Assembly (NCBI GenBank): GCA_028293405.1
Contig: JAQGOW010000118.1
Coordinates: 1-9,521 of the forward strand
Length of the DNA stretch: 9,521 nucleotides
Reading direction: 5' to 3'
Origin: Verrucomicrobiales bacterium
GTDB lineage: Bacteria; Verrucomicrobiota; Verrucomicrobiia; Limisphaerales; Palsa-1400
Under the pieces are notes generated by a model. The model was not told where the DNA came from and did not search any database. It saw only the letters and a program-made list of their open reading frames with translations. Of the stretch, positions 1-6,176 are shown in pieces. The position numbers and the translations under genes were made by a program. The first letter of the stretch is position 1, and every line of letters begins with the position of its first letter.

Positions 1-754
1 GTGCGTGTTCCACCGATTCCTCAGCAGCCTGGCGTTGGGCTTTGGCGTCGAGGTAACTGGTGTAGTTGCCGGTGTAAGAATAGAAGCGGCCGTTGGCCAA
101 CTCGACGATGCCGTTGGTGATTTGGTCGAGGAAATAGCGGTCGTGTGTGACCATCAAAAACGCGCCGCGGTAACTTTGCAGAAATTGCCCAAGCCACTCG
201 ATGGAGTCGGTGTCCAAATGGTTTGTCGGCTCGTCCAGAATCAGGAGGTCGGGCTGTGCAATGATGGAGCGGCACAGAGCCACACGCCGCTTTTCGCCGC
301 CGCTCAACGTGGAAATGTCACGGTCGCCATCTGGACAACTGAGGTGCGCCATCGCGGTTTGGATGTGACGATCGATGGCCCAACCGTCGAGGCGCGCAAT
401 GTGTTCTTCGATCTCTCCGTGCTTTTTGGAATCGGCGGGTAATGTTTCGAATTGGTGAATTAAATCGAGCACCTGCTTCGCGCCGGTGCGAACGTTTCCT
501 TCGACGGTCAAGTTCGGGTCCAGCGCGAATTCCTGCGGCAAATAGCCGACAACGAGATCGCGTCGGCGCACGACTTCACCGGCGTCGGGCGTGAGTATTC
601 CGGCGATGATTTTCAGGAACGTCGATTTGCCGCAACCGTTGCGGCCGACCATCCCGACGCGCGCGTTCTCCTCGATAGCTAGGGACGCGCGGTCGAGCAC
701 AATCAATTCGTTGTGCCGAACTTCCAGATCAGAGGCCGTTAAAATCGCGGACAT
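1..754 (-). CDS. ABC-F family ATPase, Uup-like (N-terminal part, cut by window edge)
   Basis: The first 251 residues of a cytosolic ABC-F protein: the first nucleotide-binding domain and the start of the linker. Visible motifs are Walker A GRNGCGKS (residues 37-44), Q-loop YLPQE (71-75), signature LSGGEKRR (150-157), Walker B LLILDEPTNHLD (170-181) and the switch His in VTHDRYFLD (H204). The EPTNHLD form and the absence of membrane segments are typical of ABC-F proteins, which act on ribosomes or nucleic acid rather than in transport. The passages IEWLGQFL and YTGNYTSYLDAKAQR resemble Uup more than EttA. A full protein has two such domains in about 600 residues, so more than half lies outside the window. 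The start is the ATG just 12 bp after the helicase stop codon, with no clear Shine-Dalgarno, suggesting cotranscription with the helicase. ABC-F is secure; Uup as opposed to another paralogue is inferred. Confidence 0.93.
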   Translation of the reverse strand, partial: MSAILTASDLEVRHNELIVLDRASLAIEENARVGMVGRNGCGKSTFLKIIAGILTPDAGEVVRRRDLVVGYLPQEFALDPNLTVEGNVRTGAKQVLDLIHQFETLPADSKKHGEIEEHIARLDGWAIDRHIQTAMAHLSCPDGDRDISTLSGGEKRRVALCRSIIAQPDLLILDEPTNHLDTDSIEWLGQFLQSYRGAFLMVTHDRYFLDQITNGIVELANGRFYSYTGNYTSYLDAKAQRQAAEESVEHA

Positions 755-766
755 TGACGAATAAAC

Positions 767-2764
767 TTAGGCGACTTTCACCTTAAGTTTGTGTCCCTTG
801 ATTTGGGTGCGGTTCAACTTGGAGATGATTGAGTTGGCGTGTTCTTTGGCGACGTCCACGAAAACGTGGCGTTCGCGCAGGTCCACTACTCCAACGGTAT
901 CGCCGGGCAATCCTGTTTCGCCTAAAATAGCTCCGACGATATCGCCTTTTTCAACTCCCATTTCGGCGCCAACGTTCAGGAAGATGCGGGTTTGTTCTTC
1001 GGGTGTGCGACGGCTTGCGGCTTTGGGCTTGGGTGCCGGAGAGCCGAATGGTGCGCCAAAGGGTCCGCGTTTTGCGGGACGGCCTTTGACGAGATCAGGA
1101 GCTTCAACTTCGGGCACGGGTGAATGCGCTGGCTCCTTGGCAACGGGCGCTTCTTTGGGCACGAATTTCTTTTCGACGTGCTCGGGCTTCTTCTCGACCG
1201 GCGCGGCTTCCGCAAGTTTAGCAGGTTGTGGTTTCGGTGCGGCAACGGCGGCTGGACGTGCTGCGCGTGGTTCGGCGGCGACCCAGGGTTTGCGTGCGGG
1301 CGGTGCTGGACGGTCGGCGGCGAAGCTCGGGCGCGCGGGACGATCATCGCGGCGCATCGGACGGTCATCGCGGCGCTCGAAGTTGCGTGGGCCATCGTCG
1401 CGGCGAGGACGATCGTCGTAACGCGGGCGTTCTTCTTCGCGACTTGGCGCGGCGGGTTTGGCGGCGGGTGCACCGGCGCCATTTTGCAATTGATGAATCA
1501 AGGCCGAGGCGATGTCCGTTGAAGTAAAACCTTCTTCCAACAATCGCTCCACGACGTGATCTTGTTTCTTGAACTCACCGCTTTTCAAAATCGTGCGCAA
1601 CTCTTCCATGAACACATTCGCGCGCGCTTCTTCGACTTCTCCTGCCGTCGGGACTGCGGCGCGTTTGATGCGCACTTTGGTGAAGCGCTCGATGTTTTGG
1701 ATTTGGAACAACTCACGTCCGCCGACAAACGAAATGGCGCGACCACTCTTGCCGGCGCGACCGGTGCGGCCGATGCGATGCAGGTAATCTTCCACGTCGT
1801 AGGGCAAGTCGTAGTTGAACACCACTTGCACGTCATCGACATCGATACCGCGCGCGGCGATATCCGTCGCGACGAGAAACTCCAAACCGCTCTTGCGAAA
1901 CTTCGTCATCACGCGATCGCGTTGCTGCTGGTTCATGTCGCCGTGCAAACGATCCGCCGAATAACCCTGCGCATTCAAATGATCCACCAAGTCATCCACC
2001 ATACGCTTCGTGTTACAGAAAATGATGCCGAGCTTCAGGTCATAAATATCGATCAAGCGCGTGAGCAACTCGATCTTGAACCGCCGATCCACCTCGAAAT
2101 AACTCTGCTCCACCGTCGGCACCGTCAGCTCCTTGCGCTCGATGGCCACACGTTGCGGATCGCGCGTGTATTTGGAAATCAAATCCTGAATCGCGCGCGG
2201 GATCGTCGCCGAGAAGAGCACCGTCTGCCGTTCCGCGGGCGTTTCCTTGAGAATCGTTTCCATGTCATCGCGGAAACCCATGTTCAACATGATGTCGACC
2301 TCGTCGAGAATCACCATTTTGATTTTATCCAGGCGCAACGTCCCGCGACGCATGTGGTCCATGACGCGCCCGGGCGTGCCGATGACGATTTGCGCGCCTT
2401 GCCGCAAGCCGCTGATTTGGCGGTCATACGATTGCCCACCGTAAATGGGCAGCGCATGAATGCCGCGGGTAAAGAGCGCCAACTTGTGGACTTCTTCGGA
2501 AACCTGCACGGCCAGCTCGCGCGTCGGGCACAGGATCAAAATCTGCACCGCGCGCACCGCCACATCGACCTTCTCGATGGCCGGCGCGGCGAAGGCGACG
2601 GTTTTGCCGGAGCCGGTTTGGGATTGGCCGACGACATCGCGTCCGCTCATCAAGACCGGGATGGATTCGGCCTGAATAGGCGAAGCCTGTTCGAAGCCGA
2701 GTTTCTCGATGGCTTTGAGAATATTGGGCGAAAGACCGAGTTCTGAAAATAATTTAGGTGTCAT
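767..2764 (-). CDS. DEAD-box ATP-dependent RNA helicase with DbpA-like RNA-binding C-terminus (DeaD/CsdA type)
   Basis: A 665-residue ATP-dependent RNA helicase of the kind that remodels RNA during ribosome assembly, mRNA decay or cold adaptation. In order: Q motif (FSELGL to SPIQ, residues 6-31), motif I SQTGSGKT (48-55), Ia PTRELA (80-85), Ib TPGR (130-133), motif II DEVD (154-157), motif III SAT (185-187), IV IIFCNTK (247-253), V ATDIAARGID (299-308) and VI HRIGRTGRAG (329-338). Residues about 430-590 form a low-complexity tail, first Arg/Asp-rich and then Ala/Pro/Lys-rich. Residues about 588-665 fit a DbpA-type RNA-binding domain. The layout is that of E. coli DeaD. Motif II has Val where Ala is canonical; the catalytic Asp-Glu and last Asp remain. 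An in-frame ATG at 2899 would add 45 residues, but those do not resemble the family, and the ATG at 2764 has AGGA six bases upstream and begins right before the Q motif. The ABC-F gene follows in the same direction. Confidence 0.95.
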   Translation of the reverse strand: MTPKLFSELGLSPNILKAIEKLGFEQASPIQAESIPVLMSGRDVVGQSQTGSGKTVAFAAPAIEKVDVAVRAVQILILCPTRELAVQVSEEVHKLALFTRGIHALPIYGGQSYDRQISGLRQGAQIVIGTPGRVMDHMRRGTLRLDKIKMVILDEVDIMLNMGFRDDMETILKETPAERQTVLFSATIPRAIQDLISKYTRDPQRVAIERKELTVPTVEQSYFEVDRRFKIELLTRLIDIYDLKLGIIFCNTKRMVDDLVDHLNAQGYSADRLHGDMNQQQRDRVMTKFRKSGLEFLVATDIAARGIDVDDVQVVFNYDLPYDVEDYLHRIGRTGRAGKSGRAISFVGGRELFQIQNIERFTKVRIKRAAVPTAGEVEEARANVFMEELRTILKSGEFKKQDHVVERLLEEGFTSTDIASALIHQLQNGAGAPAAKPAAPSREEERPRYDDRPRRDDGPRNFERRDDRPMRRDDRPARPSFAADRPAPPARKPWVAAEPRAARPAAVAAPKPQPAKLAEAAPVEKKPEHVEKKFVPKEAPVAKEPAHSPVPEVEAPDLVKGRPAKRGPFGAPFGSPAPKPKAASRRTPEEQTRIFLNVGAEMGVEKGDIVGAILGETGLPGDTVGVVDLRERHVFVDVAKEHANSIISKLNRTQIKGHKLKVKVA
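1337..1438 (-). repeat. Arg-Asp-rich low-complexity repeats inside the helicase gene
   Basis: The codons for helicase residues about 443-476 encode imperfect repeats of the type RRDDRP / RPRRDDGP. At DNA level the plus strand shows recurring GGTCATCGCGGCG-like units. Such Arg-rich tails are common in bacterial DEAD-box proteins, where they add non-specific RNA affinity or promote condensation; that role is inferred here. The repeat is in frame and does not break the gene. Confidence 0.6.
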
Positions 2765-2875
2765 GTTGTGTCCTGCCGAAAGGTCAACATACGCTAGAGC
2801 GGGGAAAAGTGTGAGGGTTTTTTGAAGGGGAATTGGGGCTATACAATCAATGGGCGACTGATTAATAAAAACCCC
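2765..2875. promoter_or_regulatory. Divergent intergenic region between helicase and small membrane protein genes
   Basis: This 111-bp spacer must hold the promoters for both divergent genes. On the plus strand TATACA at 2840-2845 is a plausible -10 element, about 30 bases before the ATG at 2876, with only a run of T (2818-2823) at the -35 distance. The same TATA core read on the minus strand gives TATAGC. I see no convincing -35 box for either direction, so the assignment is tentative. Confidence 0.3.
2771..2774 (-). promoter_or_regulatory. Shine-Dalgarno deciding the helicase start
   Basis: On the minus strand AGGA lies six bases before the ATG at 2764. It supports this start over the upstream in-frame ATG at 2899. 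Clear Shine-Dalgarno sites are scarce in this window, so this one is informative. Confidence 0.55.
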
Positions 2876-3301
2876 ATGAATTTCCCAGTGCGTCAGCAAT
2901 GTTCCGAATACGCGTATGCATTGCCGACGCGAATTCTTGTTCTAGCCTTGGCACCTGCTTGGATTTGTCTTTTTTTCCAAAGCGTTGGGTTGGCAATTGT
3001 TGGGGCCGTAGCACTTCCGATTACTGTATTTTGCACCTACTCGCGCACAGAGTTCGATTCGCAGCAAATCGCGAAGGTGTTTCGAATCGGGCGCTTTTGG
3101 CAGATTAAATATACGGTCGTAAATTGGAATGATGTGTCAAAGGTTTCAGCATATAAGGATCGTGGCCTTGCCAATCTCCGGATTGTGATGAGAGACGGCG
3201 CTCGAAAAAATTTCACAGTGCCCGAAAAAAGCGTGGCTGGTGACAGTTTTTACGAGATTGGCAGTTACTTTGAACGAAATACCTCCCAACTCACTAAATA
3301 A
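2876..3301 (+). CDS. Small two-helix membrane protein with possible PH-like domain, unknown function
   Basis: A 141-residue protein I cannot assign to a named family. After about 18 N-terminal residues there are two close hydrophobic segments (about 19-35 and 37-56), forming a membrane hairpin. The remainder (about 57-135) is soluble and alternates strands such as KVFRIGRFWQIKYTVVNWNDVSKVSAY and LRIVMRDGARKNFTV with a final helix. Two helices followed by a small beta-rich domain with a Trp-containing 'W-x-D-V' strand is the plan of bacterial PH-domain membrane proteins (YcxB-like); this is inference from pattern. An alternative TTG start at 2822 would add 18 polar residues, but it lies upstream of the possible -10 element. 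Neither start has a good Shine-Dalgarno. The gene is visibly more AT-rich than its neighbours, with more AAA, ATT and TTT codons, so it may be a later arrival or under weak constraint. It diverges from the helicase and faces the repeat array. Confidence 0.6.
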   Translation: MNFPVRQQCSEYAYALPTRILVLALAPAWICLFFQSVGLAIVGAVALPITVFCTYSRTEFDSQQIAKVFRIGRFWQIKYTVVNWNDVSKVSAYKDRGLANLRIVMRDGARKNFTVPEKSVAGDSFYEIGSYFERNTSQLTK

Positions 3302-3444
3302 TAGCCACTTCGGCCAAATCCAGCTCCTCATAAAACCATTTTATTGACCCATATTATCATTTTATGGGCTCATAAAACCATTCCACCGCAAGGCTGAAGC
3401 CTTCCACCAGCTGGTTGAGACGTTCCACCACATGGTTGAGAACC

Positions 3445-3576
3445 TCTGCCTTATGGCAGACGATCTCTGCCAGATGGTTGAGACCTTCTACCACGTGGCA
3501 GAGGCCTGCAACCTTATGGTAGAGCCCCTCTACCACGTGGCAGAAGCCTTTAACCTTATGGCAGAACTCTTCTGCC
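3445..3576. repeat. Inverted repeats (hairpins) within and between the 21-bp units
   Basis: Perfect inverted repeats recur in the array. TCTGCC (3445-3450) pairs with GGCAGA (3455-3460) across a 4-base loop, and that GGCAGA can instead pair with TCTGCC at 3466-3471. GGTAGAG (3518-3524) pairs with CTCTACC (3528-3534) across 3 bases. GGCAGAA (3560-3566) pairs with TTCTGCC (3570-3576) across 3 bases. The palindrome CCACGTGG occurs at 3491-3498 and 3533-3540, 42 bp apart. The stems differ in sequence but stay paired (T-A exchanged for C-G, G-C for A-T). Confidence 0.75.
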
Positions 3577-3579
3577 ATG

Positions 3580-3619
3580 CCCCGGAACCATTCGGGGGCT
3601 CCCCGGAGCCATTCCGGGG
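3580..3619. terminator. Two GC-rich hairpins at the end of the repeat array, possible bidirectional terminator
   Basis: CCCCGGA (3601-3607) and TCCGGGG (3613-3619) form a perfect 7-bp stem with a 5-base loop. Just before it, CCCCGGAA (3580-3587) and TTCGGGG (3591-3597) form a second stem with one bulge. They lie 38 bp beyond the lysozyme gene's stop codon and between convergent genes, where terminators are expected. Neither strand has a T-run after the stem, so intrinsic termination is uncertain; they also fall in phase with the 21-bp array and may simply be its last, GC-rich units. Confidence 0.3.
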
Positions 3620-3656
3620 GGCTCAGGCAAGAGATAAATATTTCCGAATGAGCGAC

Positions 3657-6014
3657 TTACGGCACCCAACGCAGGCGGTAATAGCCCGCGGGCGACAAAG
3701 GATTGGGGTCGGCGTAATTGATGACCCGGCTGCCCGGCGGGAGGTTTGTCCAAATCGTTTTCCAGTCGCTCAAGTCACTCGAACGATCCAAATAATACGT
3801 CCAACCCGAATCAACCGAAAACTGGAGCGCGGGATTGCCACTGACGTCTGGCGCTCCGAGAAAATGCGCGGCCGGGGGCGGTCCGACGTGGACTTTGATC
3901 GAACCATCGACCGTCAACGCGCTCGTGTCCCAACTCAGTCCGGCGTCGAGCGGCGGCAGAGTCAACGCGGCAAACGCGCCGCGGTAAGCCGGCGCGCTGA
4001 AAAGAACAAACCATTCACCGCCCGTCAAGGTCGCGCCGATATTGGACACCACAAGAGTGCCTCCATAATTCAACACGCCATTGGTCACCAGGATTGTGTC
4101 GCAGGTCTGCACCCCGTTGGTACGAGCGATTTCCATCGACGTCGTTCCACCGAGAATCGGCGGTGCGCCTAATCTCAAATGTCCAATGGACGGTCCCGGC
4201 GCAATCGTTCCTCCCGCATTCACCGTCACGATTCCTGAAATCGTGCCCGTGCCAGCCAACGTGCCGCCGTCGACTGTAACGCCGCCGCTGCCGGTGGCCG
4301 AACCGCTCGAGTTGTTGACGAGCAAAGTTCCAGCGGAAATTGTCGTTCCATCGGCGTAAGTGTTGGCCGCTTTCAAACGCATCGTGCCGAGACCGGCTTT
4401 GTTGATCGCGCCGTTAGTCAACGGGACATCGATCGAGACGTCGACGCCATCAACTCCGCTGCCAACATTGAACCTGCGCAAACCGGCGTTGAGATCGATT
4501 GATCCCGCGATTCCTGAACCAGCGCCGGTCGTAATCACCGAGGTCGAACTCGTTGACGCGGTGAAGGAGACGTCGCCCGTGATCAAAATTTTTGCGGGTG
4601 CAGTCGGGTGCGGCATCAGGTTGATGGTGTTGAAAGTCAGAATGCCGCCAGCCAGCGTGAATACGCGATTTGTGTCGACCTGAAGTGTATGAACAGTCAG
4701 GGCTGCATTGCCGCTAAGAGTCACTGGGCCGGAAAACTGAGCGGAGATAGGCCCACCGTGCAAGACCGCGGTAGAATTGTTAGAGCGGTAAGTCGGGTCG
4801 TAATTGATCGTGAGAGAACCGCCAGTGAGATTCAACGCTTCGCGCATATATAATTTGCGAACGTTATACGCGCCGGAAGAAAGCGTGACGGTGATGTTCG
4901 CGTTCGTGCGTTCGAGAACGACGGTGTCGTATTGACCGGAAGTTGGTCCAGAGCCGGATTCACCCGGTGCGCGCGGTGTCGGCAATCCGCCGGTGGCATA
5001 AGGAGTTGCCTGGTCGGCAGGCGTGACCGGCGCGACGGGAGTTTGACCACTATTCCAATTTGCTAATGTGCTCCAATCACCGCTCGTATCGTTCCACCAA
5101 ATTGCAGGAATGAGGAAGTTGCGGACGTATTCGATATCGCCATGAGCGACACTGCTGTCCACGCTTGTATCGATGTTGTTAAATCCCGCAATCGACGCAG
5201 TGCTGCTGAATTGCCAAAAGGCCCACGGCTGCGCGGTGCCGTAATCGTCCCACGGGCCATAAAATCCTGCGAAAGTAGTTTGCGGAGTGTCGACTTGTTC
5301 GTTGTAAGTCGTCGGATAGCGAGCGTCCCAAAGCATGGGATAATCCGGGCCGATGGAGCTTGGGCAGAAACTCTGCGGTTTTGCGATAGCATCGCGGCGC
5401 GCCTGAGTAGCGTTTTGCAGAACCGTCGAGTAATTGCCGTTGATGTAGATACCAGGACGGATTTGCATCACCGCATAAATTCGGTCGGAGAAATCGATGA
5501 CAAATTGCGCGAGGGTGTCGCTGCCGGATCCCGCTTCGAGATCAAACACCGGTGGAAGATAACCGGGACGCATCCACGCGCCGGCCATTTCGAGGTAATG
5601 ATTGGCTTCGTCAGTGCCCGTATTGCCCGCGATGTCGGGTCGCGCAAAATGATAAGAGCCGACGTGCATTCCCGCGGCCGTGGCGCGAATGATGTTTTGG
5701 ATAAAGCGCGGGTCATCGTAGCGATGGGAAAACGTGGCGGTGGTGCCTCCACCCGGTGTGCCCTGGGGTTGATCTACTCCGGTGGTGCCGCCGCGACTCG
5801 ATCGATGGAAAACGAAAACTCTGCTGCCAGTCGTGTAAGCAGTGTTCCAATTGGCTTGCGAAATCCCAGTGCTCGTCGACCCACAATCCCAAAAAGAAAT
5901 ATCCACGCCTAGGACGCGTTGCTGTGCAAAAGCAGGAAGGGTTATGACGGTAAGAATCAGCGCGATCACCGCGCCAATTGCTGTTGTACAAAAGCGCTGC
6001 CCACGAGTAATCAT
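3657..6014 (-). CDS. Secreted GH25 lysozyme fused to autotransporter-type beta-strand repeats
   Basis: A 785-residue exported protein. Residues 1-30 are a signal peptide: basic start, hydrophobic core AIGAVIALILTVITL, then AFA before QQ. Residues about 33-300 are a glycoside hydrolase 25 (Lys1-type muramidase) domain, which cleaves the MurNAc-GlcNAc bond of peptidoglycan: GVDIS (36-40), GSYHFARP (119-126), VFDLEAG with the acidic pair D158/E160, and WAFWQFS (264-270). A stretch beginning WWNDTSGDWSTLANWNSG (307-322) follows, as often precedes beta-solenoid regions in Verrucomicrobiota. Residues about 380-620 are Gly/Thr/Asn-rich beta repeats; INKAGLGTMRLKAANTYADG with TTISAGTLLVNN (537-568) matches the autotransporter-associated beta-strand repeat. 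The end (about 728-785, YLDRSSDLSDWKTI to YYRLRWVP) looks like a small C-terminal beta module; there is no outer-membrane barrel. I chose the ATG at 6014 because AGGAAA lies nine bases upstream and the signal peptide then begins normally; an ATG at 6059 would add 15 residues. Substrate and cellular role are inferred. Confidence 0.88.
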   Translation of the reverse strand: MITRGQRFCTTAIGAVIALILTVITLPAFAQQRVLGVDISFWDCGSTSTGISQANWNTAYTTGSRVFVFHRSSRGGTTGVDQPQGTPGGGTTATFSHRYDDPRFIQNIIRATAAGMHVGSYHFARPDIAGNTGTDEANHYLEMAGAWMRPGYLPPVFDLEAGSGSDTLAQFVIDFSDRIYAVMQIRPGIYINGNYSTVLQNATQARRDAIAKPQSFCPSSIGPDYPMLWDARYPTTYNEQVDTPQTTFAGFYGPWDDYGTAQPWAFWQFSSTASIAGFNNIDTSVDSSVAHGDIEYVRNFLIPAIWWNDTSGDWSTLANWNSGQTPVAPVTPADQATPYATGGLPTPRAPGESGSGPTSGQYDTVVLERTNANITVTLSSGAYNVRKLYMREALNLTGGSLTINYDPTYRSNNSTAVLHGGPISAQFSGPVTLSGNAALTVHTLQVDTNRVFTLAGGILTFNTINLMPHPTAPAKILITGDVSFTASTSSTSVITTGAGSGIAGSIDLNAGLRRFNVGSGVDGVDVSIDVPLTNGAINKAGLGTMRLKAANTYADGTTISAGTLLVNNSSGSATGSGGVTVDGGTLAGTGTISGIVTVNAGGTIAPGPSIGHLRLGAPPILGGTTSMEIARTNGVQTCDTILVTNGVLNYGGTLVVSNIGATLTGGEWFVLFSAPAYRGAFAALTLPPLDAGLSWDTSALTVDGSIKVHVGPPPAAHFLGAPDVSGNPALQFSVDSGWTYYLDRSSDLSDWKTIWTNLPPGSRVINYADPNPLSPAGYYRLRWVP

Positions 6015-6176
6015 AGACGAGCGTTTCCTATTCACGAATTGGGTTCTGAAACAGGTCACGGAAAGTTCGAGTCTGTACTAAGCGACTATGTAAAACAATC
6101 AATGGTTGAAGAGTTCCAATGCCTCCATTGAGCTTTGCTTCTTGAACTTTGACGCGCCCGCTTCCACCTTCTCGCC
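6015..6176. promoter_or_regulatory. Divergent intergenic region between lysozyme gene and tlyA
   Basis: A 162-bp spacer that should carry promoters for both directions. On the minus strand TTGATT (6097-6102) with TAGTAC (6075-6080) at 16 bp is the best sigma-70-like pair I find for the lysozyme gene, but the -10 match is poor. I find no credible promoter or operator for tlyA by eye. Confidence 0.25.
6024..6029 (-). promoter_or_regulatory. Shine-Dalgarno deciding the lysozyme start
   Basis: On the minus strand AGGAAA lies nine bases before the ATG at 6014. It favours this start over the in-frame ATG at 6059, which would put extra polar residues ahead of the signal peptide. Confidence 0.5.

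Larger units (their letters stand above)
3318..3632. repeat. Degenerate 21-bp tandem repeat array (about 15 units)
   Basis: Fifteen consecutive 21-bp blocks can be laid out from 3318 to 3632. The central ones (3381-3590) are clearest. Their approximate consensus is TTCTACC, four variable bases (TTAT, ACGT, ACAT or AGAT), then GGCAGAGGCC. The first three blocks (3318, 3339, 3360) are AT-rich variants sharing TCATAAAACCA; the 14-bp match at 3327-3340 and 3369-3382 is exactly 42 bp, or two units, apart. The last blocks (3570, 3591, 3612) drift to CCCCGGA / TTCCGGGG. Twenty-one bp equals seven codons. The plus strand reads heptads such as FHQLVET, FHHMVEN, FYHVAEA and FNLMAEL; the minus strand reads CHVVEGL, YHKVAGL and NHVVERL. 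No spacers separate the units, so this is not a CRISPR. It fills the space between two convergent genes. Function unknown. Confidence 0.85.

Noticed and set aside
1556..2746. A 396-codon open frame on the plus strand.
   Set aside because: It lies wholly antisense to the helicase gene, whose motifs are intact. Its His/Arg-rich product has no recognisable domain; it is a codon-bias shadow.
2822..2875. TTG start giving an 18-residue longer small membrane protein.
   Set aside because: The added residues are polar and uninformative, no Shine-Dalgarno precedes the TTG, and the only -10-like element lies downstream of it.
2765..2899. Longer helicase starting at the ATG at 2899.
   Set aside because: The extra 45 residues show no family similarity and would overlap the start of the divergent gene; the ATG at 2764 has a Shine-Dalgarno and the expected N-terminus.
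3357..3578. A 73-codon minus-strand frame made of heptads.
   Set aside because: It has no Shine-Dalgarno, consists only of the repeat, and an equally good frame exists on the other strand. I cannot support it as a gene, so it is treated as a property of the array.
3381..3590. Regular repeats considered as a CRISPR array.
   Set aside because: Units are contiguous and degenerate with no unique spacers, and no cas gene is near.
3432..4172. A 246-codon plus-strand frame starting in the repeat array.
   Set aside because: It reads out of the heptad repeats into the antisense of the lysozyme gene, with no domain in its second half. Only its repeat part is of interest, and that is reported as the array.
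5142..5912. A 256-codon plus-strand frame.
   Set aside because: It is antisense to the GH25 domain, which carries a clear signal peptide and catalytic motifs.
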